Positions 18,558-27,179 of a stretch of DNA of 64,000 nt are shown in pieces. The DNA is taken from NCBI GenBank assembly GCA_964552035.1, contig CAZKFN010000001.1:62001-126000 (forward strand), written 5' to 3'. Below the pieces are notes generated by a model that had not been told where the DNA came from, did not search any database, and worked only from the letters and a program-made list of their open reading frames with translations. This stretch comes from CAZKFN01 sp964552035. Its GTDB lineage: Bacteria > Bacteroidota > Bacteroidia > Flavobacteriales_E > Vicingaceae. The position numbers and the translations under genes are program-made. Position 1 is the stretch's first letter, and each line of letters opens with the position of its first letter.

Positions 18558-19097
18558 TTATTTATTAAATTTTAATTTATATCGTTTTATACTATCTTCT
18601 AAAATTTGTAATGCAGTAGCTTTATTTTGAAATTCTTCTACAATAACCGTTTTTTGTTCAAGCTTTTTATAATCTTCAAAAAAGCTACGTAGTTCAGAAA
18701 TAAAATGTTTGGGCAATTCTTCAATATTATTAATGTGATTGACGCTAGGATCTCCCTCAGCAACGGCAATAATTTTATCGTCGGCCTCTCCATTATCCAT
18801 CATACTCATAACGCCAATTACTTTGGCAGGAACAATACATAAAGGCACAACTTCAATTTGAGAAAGAATGAGGATATCTAGGGGATCGTTATCTTCTCCA
18901 TAAGTTTGAGGTATAAAACCGTAATTAGCAGGGTAATAAACAGAAGAATATAAAACCCTATCTAAAATAAGCATACCGCTGTCTTTATCCAACTCATATT
19001 TGGCTCTACTTCCAGTTGGAATTTCAACGATTCCATTAATTATTTCAGGTGCTTTTTCTCCAGTAGAGACATCATGCCAAGGGTTAAATTTTGTCAT
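18558..19097 (-). CDS. ppa: Inorganic pyrophosphatase (family I)
   Basis: A 179-residue soluble pyrophosphatase. The motifs EIPTGSRAKYELDKDSG, YYPANYGFIPQTYGEDNDPLD (signature D-x-D-P-x-D-like metal site) and KIIAVAEGDP are present. It hydrolyses pyrophosphate to drive biosynthesis. It is the last gene of the serC-serA-DUF1015-yggS-ppa run, 27 bases after yggS. Confidence 0.95.
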   Translation of the reverse strand: MTKFNPWHDVSTGEKAPEIINGIVEIPTGSRAKYELDKDSGMLILDRVLYSSVYYPANYGFIPQTYGEDNDPLDILILSQIEVVPLCIVPAKVIGVMSMMDNGEADDKIIAVAEGDPSVNHINNIEELPKHFISELRSFFEDYKKLEQKTVIVEEFQNKATALQILEDSIKRYKLKFNK

Positions 19098-19124
19098 TCC
19101 TTTTATCGTATTATGTTATATTTT

Positions 19125-19793
19125 TTAGTTGTATTCTCTATCTCCAAAGATGCTGCTACCTATTCGTACCATATTAGAGCCACAATCAAGTGCAATTTTA
19201 TAATCCCCACTCATTCCCATACTTAGGATATTAAATTCATCTCTATTTTTGAAATAATTAGTTTTGATGTTATCGTAGATTTCTTTTAAGTAAGAAAATT
19301 CCTTTTTAATCTTTACTTGATCATCTGTAAAGGTTGCCATTCCCATCATACCAACAACTCTAATATTCTCCATAGAAGAATAATCTTTGTTCTCTAGGAG
19401 TTGTTGAATTTCTTCCTTTTCCATTCCAGATTTACTTTCTTCTTCAGCAATAAACGCCTGAAGTAAGACTTTAATTATTTTATCGTTTTGTTTTGCTCTT
19501 TTGTTGATTTCTTTTAATAATCTTAAATTGTTTACAGAATGGATTAAGCTTACAAAAGGAGCAATGTATTTCACCTTATTGGATTGTAAGTGGCCTATCA
19601 TATGCCATTCAATATCCTTTGGGAGTGCTTCTGCCTTGCGTTGTAATTCTTGGGCTCGGTTTTCCCCAAATATTCTTTGACCGGCTTCATAAGCTTCCCG
19701 AATAGCTTCAAGGGGTTTAGTTTTAGAAACGGCAACCAAAGTAGCTGATCCAATTTCTGAATTTATTTTTTTTAAATTTGATGCAATGTTCAT
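19125..19793 (-). CDS. yggS: YggS-family pyridoxal-phosphate homeostasis protein
   Basis: A 222-residue single-domain alanine-racemase-like barrel. The PLP-binding lysine lies in LVAVSKTKP (about residue 24), and FGENRAQELQRK, WHMIGHLQSNKVK and GMSGDYKIAL are family signatures. YggS proteins bind PLP and buffer it rather than acting as racemases. The gene starts two bases after the DUF1015 gene and lies in the same operon as serC, a PLP enzyme. Confidence 0.94.
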   Translation of the reverse strand: MNIASNLKKINSEIGSATLVAVSKTKPLEAIREAYEAGQRIFGENRAQELQRKAEALPKDIEWHMIGHLQSNKVKYIAPFVSLIHSVNNLRLLKEINKRAKQNDKIIKVLLQAFIAEEESKSGMEKEEIQQLLENKDYSSMENIRVVGMMGMATFTDDQVKIKKEFSYLKEIYDNIKTNYFKNRDEFNILSMGMSGDYKIALDCGSNMVRIGSSIFGDREYN

Positions 19794-19795
19794 AA

Positions 19796-21052
19796 TTATA
19801 CTTCTTCTTCACTTATACTATAAACAGTTAAGCCGCTACGAAGTTTAGGTTCAATCCAAGTACTTTTTGGTGGCATGATTTCGTCAGCGTCAGCAACTGC
19901 TTTTAACTGCTCCATGCTCACAGGGAAATGTGTAAAAGCCACTCTTGCTTTTCCACTGTCAACATCATTTTTAAGGGTTTCAATATCTTCTAGTCCTCCC
20001 ATAAAATATATTCGTTCATCCGTTCTCAAATCTTTAATTCCCAAAATTGGATCCAAAAGTGCATTGGTTAAAATAGATACATCGAGGCTATCAACGGGGT
20101 CATTGTCGTTAAAACTTCCTTCTTTGGGAATTAAACAATACCATTTTCTGTCAATATACATTCCTATTTCGTGGATTTTTCTAGGTGTAAATATGTCTTC
20201 ATTTGCAAATATTACCTCAAAAGATTTCTCAATGGCTTTAAGGAAATCTTTTTTACTTAAATCCCCTATATCTGTTACTAGTCGATTAAATTCAAAAATT
20301 TGCAACTCACTTTCTGGTACAAATATTCCCATGAAGAAGTTGTATTTTTCTTGTCCATGGTGATTTGGGTTATTCTTCTTTAGTTCATTTCCCAAGAGAG
20401 CCGAAGAAGCCGAACGATGGTGCCCATCGGCAATGTACAAAGCATCAATCTCATGAAAAGCTTGTTGAATTTTTTGAATGTCTTTTTCATCTTCAATAAT
20501 CCAAAAGCTATGCCTTACTTTATTGGTGGTAGTAAAGTCATATTCTGGTCTTTCCAAAATCTTTTTTTGAGTAATCTTGTCAATGGTTTTGTGATTCTCA
20601 TAAGTAAAACAAACCGGTTCGGCATTAATCTCTACAGTTTTGAGGTATTTTTTAAATACTTCTTCTCTTCTAGAAATAGTTGCCTCATGTTTTTTAATGA
20701 CTTTATTTTCATAGTCCTCAATAGAAGCTGTTCCAATTACTCCAACATAAGGATGGCCATTTTTTATTTGCCTGTATATGTAGTAATAGGGTTTATCGTC
20801 TTGTAAAATAATTTGTTCTTTTACAAAATCTTCAAAGCGGTGTTTAATTAGTTTAAATCGCTCCGGAGTATTTGCTTCGGTTTTATTTTCAGCTTTATAA
20901 TCTGGGTTGAGAATGTGGAGGAAAGTATATGGATTTCCATCCAATTTTTCTTTTAGTTCTTCTGTGCTATAAGTAATATAGGATCGAGAAGCTACAAGAT
21001 GAACCTTATCGCGACATGGGCGAATTGCTTTAAAGGGTAGAACGTTTGCCAA
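19796..21052 (-). CDS. DUF1015 family protein
   Basis: A 418-residue protein of the DUF1015 family, recognised by its start (ANVLPFKAIRPCRDKVHLVA) and the conserved IADGHHRSASSALL motif (about residue 210). The biochemical function is not known. In Bacteroidota this family commonly follows serC and serA, as it does here, so a link to serine metabolism is suspected but unproven. It lies two bases ahead of yggS. Confidence 0.9.
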   Translation of the reverse strand: MANVLPFKAIRPCRDKVHLVASRSYITYSTEELKEKLDGNPYTFLHILNPDYKAENKTEANTPERFKLIKHRFEDFVKEQIILQDDKPYYYIYRQIKNGHPYVGVIGTASIEDYENKVIKKHEATISRREEVFKKYLKTVEINAEPVCFTYENHKTIDKITQKKILERPEYDFTTTNKVRHSFWIIEDEKDIQKIQQAFHEIDALYIADGHHRSASSALLGNELKKNNPNHHGQEKYNFFMGIFVPESELQIFEFNRLVTDIGDLSKKDFLKAIEKSFEVIFANEDIFTPRKIHEIGMYIDRKWYCLIPKEGSFNDNDPVDSLDVSILTNALLDPILGIKDLRTDERIYFMGGLEDIETLKNDVDSGKARVAFTHFPVSMEQLKAVADADEIMPPKSTWIEPKLRSGLTVYSISEEEV

Positions 21053-21096
21053 TTTTCTTTTGCTTAAAAAGTTAAAAACAAAATTTACTTAGCCTT

Positions 21097-22078
21097 TTAT
21101 TGATTATAGCTATTTGCTTCTAGGCTAATCTTATTTTTTTTATAAAATGCTATGATATGCTCAGCAAGCTCAAGGCCAATTCGCTCTNNNNNNNNNNGCA
21201 GCGCCAATGTGAGGGCTTAAGGAAACTTTTTGATGTTTTAAAAGTGCTTCTTTTGGTTGGGGTTCATTTTGATAAACATCCAGTGCAAGGTGGCTTATTT
21301 TTCCGCTATCTAGCGCTTTTAAAATGGCTTCTTCATCAATTACACTTCCGCGAGCTGCATTGATTAATATCACCTGATCTTTTAGTTGTTCAATTTCTTT
21401 TTCACCAATTAAGTAGTGATCACTGCTAGGTACATGTAGGCTGATAATGTCTGAAGATCGTAAGAATTTATCAAGGGCATAATTTTCAACTTCAACAGTT
21501 ATGCTCTTTCCTCCAATAGTTAGATTAATGTCAAAAGGGCCCTCTGAATTGTCGTGAGTGATAACTTTCATACCACAACCTAAGGCATAGGATGCTAAAG
21601 ATTTTCCAATTCTTCCAAATCCGTATATACCTAAAGTTTTTCCTCTTAATTCTGATCCTGCTCCATATTTCTTTTTAAGCACTTTAAAATCGGTGCTTCC
21701 TTTTGAAGGCATTTCTCTATTGGATTGGTAAAGGAATCTTGCTGTACCAAAAAGATGTGCCATTACTAGTTCGGCTACAGATTGCGAAGACGCAGCAGGA
21801 GTGTTAAATACATCTATTCCTTTTGATCTTGCGTATTCTACATCTATATTGTCCATACCAACTCCACCACGCCCAATCATTTTAATGTTCGGGCAATTAT
21901 CGATTACATCTTTTCTAATTTTAGTAGCAGAACGTACTAAAATTACCTCGTATTTTTCTTTGTTTATTTGGTCGATAAGTTGGTCTTGTTCAACCCTTTC
22001 AGTAATAACAGTAAATCCAGCATCTTCTAATGCAATTTTACCAGAACTTGCAATTCCATCATTTGCTAATATCTTCAT
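21097..22078 (-). CDS. serA: D-3-phosphoglycerate dehydrogenase (frame restored across an assembly gap)
   Basis: An NAD-dependent dehydrogenase for the first step of serine synthesis. Visible are the Rossmann motif GIYGFGRIG, the catalytic arginine region NAARGSVIDE and the catalytic histidine region SLSPHIGA. The ten-N gap (21188-21197) follows IGA. Beyond it, a different frame reads ERIGLELAEHIIAFYKK and ends in TAA at 21097, which is the usual SerA C-terminus. The apparent short end in the unshifted frame (RANWP, stop) is an artefact of the N count. The frames fit a hidden segment of about 15 bases. It follows serC by 23 bases. Confidence 0.93.
21188..21197. other. Assembly gap (10 N) inside serA
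   Basis: Ten N bases. The coding frames on the two sides differ; a true length of 15 (or another multiple of three) would rejoin them, so the gap size is not ten. Confidence 0.99.
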
Positions 22079-22101
22079 TAAAGAAATATTTTAATTATTA
22101 A

Positions 22102-23175
22102 TTAACCGTGCTTTTTTTCAAAATCTTGCATAACCTCTACTAATACTTGAACACTTTCAATGGGTAAAGCATTATACATAGACGCCCTATATCCACCAAC
22201 AGAACGGTGCCCTTTAATTCCGTTAATATTTGCCGCTTTCCATAAAGCGTCAAAACTGGACTTTAAATTTTCATTTTCTAAAACAAAAGTTGCATTCATA
22301 TTAGAACGGTCTTCTTTAGCAGTGACTCCTTTAAAAAGGCTATTTCTGTCAATTTCATTGTAAAGTAAATCTGCCTTGGCTTGATTCTTTTTGGCTATTG
22401 CTGGAACTCCTCCATTTGATTTTAACCATTCTAAAGTAAGCATGCTGACGTAAACAGAAAAAACAGGAGGAGTATTAAACATACTGTCTTTGTTAATGTG
22501 TGTTCTAAAATCTAACATGGTAGGGATTTGAGAATTTCCTTTACCCAAAGAACTTTCTTTTACGATGTATAAAGTTGCACCAGCTGGCCCTAAGTTCTTT
22601 TGTGCACCCGCATAAATCATGTCGAATTTTGAAACATCTATTTCTTGACTAAAAATATCAGAAGACATATCACAAATAAGCGGAATACTACTCTCAGGGA
22701 AAGCCTTAAATTGAGTACCTGCAATGGTGTTGTTGGAAGTAATGTGCAAATATGCAGCATCAGAAGGAACACTATACCCTTTAGGGATATAGTTAAAACC
22801 TTGGTCTTCACTGGATGCAATTACATTTGCAATTCCAAAGGGCTTCACTTCTTTAATTGCTTTTGTAGACCATGCTCCTGTGTTAACATAAGCTGCTGTG
22901 CCCCCCTGAGGTAAAAAATTATAAACGGTCTTTAAAAAGCCCATACTTGCACCTCCTTGTAAAAATAATACACTATATCCCTCTGGGACATGAAGAACTT
23001 CTTTAACCAAGGACCTAGCTTTTTCCATCACTTCTACAAATTCATCACTTCTATGGGAAATTTCAAGAATTGATAAGCCGGTATTGTGAAAATTTAAAAC
23101 CGCTTCCGAAGCTTTTTGGAAAACTTCATCAGGCAATATGCAGGGTCATGCACTGTAGTTATGAACTTTTGACAT
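22102..23175 (-). CDS. serC: Phosphoserine aminotransferase with in-frame TGA at codon 10
   Basis: A class V, PLP-dependent aminotransferase making phosphoserine. The true start is the ATG at 23175: MSKVHNYSA-(TGA)-PCILPDEVF. The TGA at 23146-23148 replaces the glycine of the conserved [SA]-[SA]-G-P-x-x-L-P motif found near the start of SerC proteins. After it, the frame is open and complete, with ISHRSDEF, FLQGGASMGF, the PLP lysine in YAGAQKNLGPAG, and the GHRSVGGYRASMYNA end. The only in-frame start after the stop is a TTG at 23136, which would drop the N-terminal loop. A single G-to-T change explains it. The gene leads the serC-serA-DUF1015-yggS-ppa operon. Confidence 0.9.
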
Positions 23176-23333
23176 TTAATTTCTAATTTTTTAACGGAAT
23201 GTAAAATTGCGAAATTTTATTGAATTATGGCTGTTATAGCAATAGTAATTCTTGGAAAAAACAGTTTTTTGCCGTTGTTGATGAATCTTTTTAATAAATT
23301 TGGCCAAACAGCTTTTAAGAAATTAAAATATTG

Positions 23334-23341
23334 TATATTTG
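23334..23341 (+). promoter_or_regulatory. -7 promoter element (TATATTTG) for rpmE
   Basis: TATATTTG matches the Bacteroidota -7 consensus and lies 26 bases upstream of the L31 start. No clear TTTG element is seen at the expected distance upstream. Confidence 0.5.
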
Positions 23342-23366
23342 CACTCCAATTTTTTAAGGAAGAAAA

Positions 23367-23654
23367 ATGAAAAAAGATATTCACCCAGAAAATTATAGAA
23401 CTGTAGTTTTTAAAGATATGTCTAATGACTACTCATTTTTATCAAAATCTACTGCAGAAAGTAAAGAAACGATTAAATGGGAAGATGGGAATGAATACCC
23501 ATTGATTAAATTAGATATTTCTTATACTTCACACCCTTTTTATACAGGTAAAATGAAGTTAGTAGATACCGCAGGTAGAATTGACAAGTTCAAAAACAGA
23601 TATAAAAAATTCGATAAGAAAAAAGAAGAAGCTAAAGAAGAAACTTCTGAATAG
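23367..23654 (+). CDS. rpmE2: 50S ribosomal protein L31 type B
   Basis: A 95-residue L31 that begins MKKDIHPENYRTVVFKD and contains SHPFYTGKMKLVDTAGR. It lacks the CxxC zinc motif, so it is the zinc-independent type B form. The tail is rich in lysine and glutamate, as in other Bacteroidota. It has its own promoter element and a strong terminator, so it is a single-gene transcript. Confidence 0.95.
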   Translation: MKKDIHPENYRTVVFKDMSNDYSFLSKSTAESKETIKWEDGNEYPLIKLDISYTSHPFYTGKMKLVDTAGRIDKFKNRYKKFDKKKEEAKEETSE

Positions 23655-23674
23655 AAAGATATTTTTTCCATTTA

Positions 23675-23710
23675 AAAAGGCCCTGCAGTTTTGCGAGGGC
23701 CTTTTTTATT
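23675..23710 (+). terminator. Intrinsic terminator of rpmE2
   Basis: Stem AAAAGGCCCT / AGGGCCTTTT with an 11-base loop, followed by a T-rich run. It ends about 50 bases after the stop codon. Confidence 0.9.
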
Positions 23711-23712
23711 TT

Positions 23713-23746
23713 CACTTTTTAAGCTGGTCCACTTTTTAAGCTGGTT
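23713..23746. repeat. Two-copy 17-base tandem repeat
   Basis: CACTTTTTAAGCTGGT occurs at 23713-23728 and again at 23730-23745, separated by one base. It lies just after the rpmE2 terminator and looks like a simple tandem duplication. Confidence 0.85.
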
Positions 23747-23853
23747 ATAAAATAGTTGAGAATGTCCAAATAATTTAATTGATTGTTTAGGACAGCCCTT
23801 TTAATATTTCAATGTCTTATATATAGTTTTAAGAGCCATAATATTAGCTTATT

Positions 23854-24337
23854 ATGAAGAGTTTTTTACCTTCTTTGTGTTAGCTTCTGCTTCTATTTTA
23901 AGTCTTAAGGCAGGAACAGTATCTTTAGATTCTTTAGAATTTCATAATAGTTCTTGCTATAAAAATAATCCAGTATCGATAAACATTAGAGGAAATACAC
24001 AAGGTTATTCAGTAGGGGATACCGTAAGAATAACTATTAATTATGGGGGTGGCTTTATAGATACCAGCTATCCTATAATAAACCCTGTCTATACAACAAA
24101 ATGGGGATTTTTTGATACTTTCCGTACTCATTATTATTTAAGTCCTGGTGTTTACAGCGTTCAAATTATTGCCACCTCCATGATTTATTTTTCTTCAGAT
24201 ACATTAATTCAGCATTTTAATACAATTCAAAAATTCAACAAATTAATGTTTCTTCATATACAGAAGGGATATACTTGTTAAAAGTTAGAACTTCTAATGG
24301 GCGGCAACAAATCAACAAGTTTGTTGTAAGTAGATAA
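23854..24337 (+). pseudogene. Decayed gene for a T9SS-secreted protein
   Basis: Three pieces in different frames reconstruct a secreted protein. The ATG at 23854 starts a signal peptide that reads correctly only if one base lost near codon 3 is restored (MKKFFTFFVLASASIL). A middle frame (23877-24281) then has GDTVRITINYGGG and LSPGVYSVQIIATS, resembling a PKD-like beta domain. Finally, a third frame (from about 24222) reads NVSSYTEGIYLLKVRT and INKFVVSR before TAA at 24335-24337, which is the end of a type A T9SS sorting domain. Most of that sorting domain is deleted. Two frame changes plus a deletion make loss of function likely. Confidence 0.75.
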
Positions 24338-24355
24338 AATAAGTTTAAGAATTTA

Positions 24356-24386
24356 AAAAGGGCAGCTAATTTAGCTGCCCTTTTAA
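24356..24386. terminator. Bidirectional terminator hairpin
   Basis: AAAAGGGCAGCTAA pairs with TTAGCTGCCCTTTT, with flanking A and T runs on both sides. It lies between the decayed plus-strand gene and the convergent DoxD/DoxA-like gene and can serve both. Confidence 0.85.
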
Positions 24387-24401
24387 TTTGATAAAATATA
24401 T

Positions 24402-25409
24402 CTATTTACTAATGGTATGCGTCCAACTAGCACCGCTAATATCAGTAATTTTTAAAGTGTAATTCCCACTTGCTAAGCTTTGAATATTCTCCTCGTCTAA
24501 AGTAATTTTTGCTTTAGCACCTAAGGGGAGTATTAAGCTGTGTGCTCCTGGTTTTACTTTTGCAACATAGTAATTGTCTATGTTGTTCTTATCCAATAAA
24601 GCCAACTCTTCTTTATTTAATTTGAAAAGCTCTTTTCCACTTTCATCTTCTAAACTTACTTCTATAATCCAAGCACCATACACATCTACGCCTTCAGTTC
24701 TATATACATCAAAAGACAAAGTGTTTTCGCTAAATTTCCCTTCGGTAATTTCTAATTTAGGTTTAACCGACTTATTGTGAAGATTACCCCATAGACCATT
24801 ATGAAATACTTGGTTAGTAAATAGTGTTAATCCAAAAATAAATAGTGCACCAGTAAGTACAATTTTAGGGAAAATACTTTCTTTAATTGGCAAAGTTCCT
24901 GAGCCTACCCAGGGAAACCATTTCTTTTGAGTGATTGGATGATTTTTCTTCATCAGGTAATTATCTATAGAATACATTCCGCTTCCTGTAAAGAAAAGTA
25001 CAAAGCCCGTGGCAATACCCAAAGCTCCAATTTGCCATTCATCTAAGCAAGTTGTTCCAATCCAGCCCGATCCTAATAAGATGCCCATGGCCAATCCGAA
25101 AACCCCTAAGCTCATAAGTCGAGTGAAGACGCCCAGCATGATTAATAGCCCTACAATTCCTTCTATAATAGTAAAGGCCACCATAGCTACCCATAAGCTA
25201 TCAGGATTTTCTACCAAATATTGGATAATGGGTTTTATTCCAAGTGCATTGGGCAAAAAGTGGTTAAACTTTTCTCCAATATACCCCGCTGCTTCAGGGT
25301 CTAATTTATTGTCTAAAATAGTTCTACGGTAGAAAGCTGAAAAATAAGTCCAGCCCACTACAAGTCTTAAAGCCAGAGCCAATAGCCCTGAATCATTTTT
25401 TATTTTCAT
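24402..25409 (-). CDS. DoxD/DoxA-like (TQO small subunit) membrane protein
   Basis: A 335-residue protein with an N-terminal membrane part (about residues 1-165) of the DoxD/DoxX type: ALRLVVGWTYFSAFYRRTIL, several helices and FTGSGMYSIDNYL. One more helix (about 180-200) leads into a C-terminal beta-rich domain (about 215-335) that resembles DoxA. DoxD and DoxA are the two subunits of the thiosulfate:quinone oxidoreductase of Acidianus, and fused versions occur in Bacteroidota. Thiosulfate oxidation is possible but unproven here, because no other sulfur-oxidation genes are nearby. It lies about 80 bases downstream of a small exported protein gene on the same strand. Confidence 0.8.
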   Translation of the reverse strand: MKIKNDSGLLALALRLVVGWTYFSAFYRRTILDNKLDPEAAGYIGEKFNHFLPNALGIKPIIQYLVENPDSLWVAMVAFTIIEGIVGLLIMLGVFTRLMSLGVFGLAMGILLGSGWIGTTCLDEWQIGALGIATGFVLFFTGSGMYSIDNYLMKKNHPITQKKWFPWVGSGTLPIKESIFPKIVLTGALFIFGLTLFTNQVFHNGLWGNLHNKSVKPKLEITEGKFSENTLSFDVYRTEGVDVYGAWIIEVSLEDESGKELFKLNKEELALLDKNNIDNYYVAKVKPGAHSLILPLGAKAKITLDEENIQSLASGNYTLKITDISGASWTHTISK

Positions 25410-25490
25410 TTGATTTAAAATTTATCGTTTTGTAATTAGTTGTATAGTATCTGTTTAAAACAGAGTCAATTGTTTGCGAAGAAAAACTAA

Positions 25491-25868
25491 TTACAGATAA
25501 ACTTTAAGGGATTGATACAATATATAAAGGGGAGTAGCTTGAAAAGAATTTATTTCTACTAGGCTATAATTATTGTTTTCTTCTGAGGTTTTTGATACTT
25601 CAATTCGTTCTTCAGAATGAACAATGCCCTTAGCGAAAGTAGAAATAGGTTCAGTTGAAGTGACATTTTGAATAAGTTGAGTCTCTACAGATGCAATGCA
25701 ACTACTACTAAGCGTTGTAACACTTTTATTAAGAACTTCTGTTTGTTCTAAATCAAAAGTAGATTCAATCGCATTTCTTACCTTACAAGGAGCAAGAACT
25801 AACAAGCTAATTAATAGAGATGCCGAAAGCATTCGTATTAATAAAGTATTGTTGTTTTTCTTTTCCAT
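25491..25868 (-). CDS. Small exported protein of unknown function (LAPCKVRN type)
   Basis: A 125-residue protein with an N-terminal hydrophobic segment (LLIRMLSASLLISLLVLAP) followed directly by CKVRNAIE. The mature part is rich in Ser, Thr and Glu and holds one more cysteine (SSCIA, about residue 57). It could be a lipoprotein or a single-pass protein, though the residues before the cysteine (LAP-C) are a poor lipobox. Small Flavobacterial proteins with this motif have no known function. It lies just upstream of the DoxD/DoxA-like gene, suggesting a joint role. Confidence 0.6.
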   Translation of the reverse strand: MEKKNNNTLLIRMLSASLLISLLVLAPCKVRNAIESTFDLEQTEVLNKSVTTLSSSCIASVETQLIQNVTSTEPISTFAKGIVHSEERIEVSKTSEENNNYSLVEINSFQATPLYILYQSLKVYL

Positions 25869-25950
25869 GTTGCAAGTATATGGTAATTATTGCTTTATCG
25901 TCTTTTATTATTGTTAATGCTTGTTATAAGCAGCATCAAAATAACATTTT

Positions 25951-26556
25951 TTATAAGCTTTCAGGTCGTTTATCAAAAAGTTCTTGAGTGTTAGCGGAGT
26001 TTTTCATTGCAGTTATCACAGAAGGGAGTGGGTTAGTTAAAACTTTAAGGTAATCGATTTCACCCAGCTCTTTTCGAATGGGATAAGCAAGCTGTTCTAC
26101 ATCCGTAGTAAATTGCGAATTAATTCCTTCTTTGTTCCCTCTTGGATCTACTCGAAACCAACCTATCTCTTTTAAGTAAACGGCATTTAATCCATGTAGT
26201 GCATAGCCAGACTCTATATTTCCTTTTTTAAGTACGCGTTGATAGCAAAAACCGGTTGGAATTTCCAATCCTCTTAATAAAGCAGCTAGTAGATGAGCTT
26301 TAGCAAAGCAAATTCCATCTTTATTTTTAAGAGTTTCTTCCGCACTTATGCTCACTCTGAGATTTTGACTATCAAAAGAGTGAGCAATTTCATCTCTTGC
26401 AATTTTAAACGCTAACTCAGCTTGTTCTTTTTTGTTAGAAGTTTTAGCTTGGATAGCTTTTATCTTTTCAGAAACCAAAGGGGAGTGGAATTCTATAAGG
26501 TTTGGTATTTCCTTTAAATAATCTTCTAGCTGTTGGGATTCAATTTGTAATTTCAT
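25951..26556 (-). CDS. Transglutaminase-like cysteine peptidase-fold protein
   Basis: A 201-residue protein with a transglutaminase-like core: the cysteine in KDGICFAKAHLLAALLRG (about residue 82), the histidine in ALHGLNAVYL and the aspartate in WFRVDPRG. No signal peptide is seen, so it is probably cytoplasmic. The substrate is unknown; members of this superfamily include peptidases and amide-forming enzymes. It follows nadD by 48 bases on the same strand. Confidence 0.82.
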   Translation of the reverse strand: MKLQIESQQLEDYLKEIPNLIEFHSPLVSEKIKAIQAKTSNKKEQAELAFKIARDEIAHSFDSQNLRVSISAEETLKNKDGICFAKAHLLAALLRGLEIPTGFCYQRVLKKGNIESGYALHGLNAVYLKEIGWFRVDPRGNKEGINSQFTTDVEQLAYPIRKELGEIDYLKVLTNPLPSVITAMKNSANTQELFDKRPESL

Positions 26557-26603
26557 AGCAATACTGTTGTTCTATTTAAATTACAATTTACTAAGGAAAA
26601 TGT

Positions 26604-27179
26604 TTATCGGTAAAAACTCATCTCATCAATATATTGAGCAACCTTTTCAGGCATAAAGTGCTGAACGTCTTGATTGTTTTTGATAGAATCTCGAATAAAT
26701 GAAGAGGAGATTTTCATGATAGGAGCATCGACATAATTCACCTTATAATGATTTTTTAATTCTCCACCTTCGTTGGAGTCCATTCTTGGATAAACATATA
26801 AGTCGTGAGCTTTGATAATCTCTTGATAGTTTTGCCATTTGTGAAAATGGTTGAGGTTATCAGCACCCATAATTAAGGAGAACTCATGTTGAGGGAATTT
26901 TTCTTTAAGATAAGATAAGGTAGTAGAAGTGTAATTGGGTTTGGGTAAATTAAACTCAATGTCTGAAGCCTTCATTCTTAAATCATTTCCAATGGCGAGA
27001 TTCACTAAATGCAAGCGGTCAAAATCAGCTAACATAGATTCTTTTAGTTTAAATGGATTTTGTGGGGTAACCACAAACCACAATTGGTCTAAATCGGTAA
27101 ATTCTACCATATAATTAGCAATTACCATATGCCCAACATGAACGGGGTTATAGGTTCCAAAGAACAATCCTACTTTCAT
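26604..27179 (-). CDS. nadD: Nicotinate-nucleotide adenylyltransferase
   Basis: A 191-residue nucleotidyltransferase of NAD synthesis, converting nicotinate mononucleotide to deamido-NAD. The motifs GTYNPVHVGHMVIAN (phosphate loop with HxGH-type histidines) and SSSFIRDSI (ISSTxIR-type) are typical. The gene overlaps the end of gmk by four bases, so yicC-gmk-nadD are translationally coupled. Confidence 0.95.
   Translation of the reverse strand: MKVGLFFGTYNPVHVGHMVIANYMVEFTDLDQLWFVVTPQNPFKLKESMLADFDRLHLVNLAIGNDLRMKASDIEFNLPKPNYTSTTLSYLKEKFPQHEFSLIMGADNLNHFHKWQNYQEIIKAHDLYVYPRMDSNEGGELKNHYKVNYVDAPIMKISSSFIRDSIKNNQDVQHFMPEKVAQYIDEMSFYR

Noticed and set aside
21170..21187. Short serA C-terminus ending in RANWP
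   Set aside because: It is read in the wrong frame after the gap; another frame gives the conserved C-terminus.
23146..23148. Genome-wide recoding of UGA as glycine
   Set aside because: TGA is the stop codon of mreD, gmk and the lipoprotein gene at 34647, each with a start codon overlapping as ATGA.
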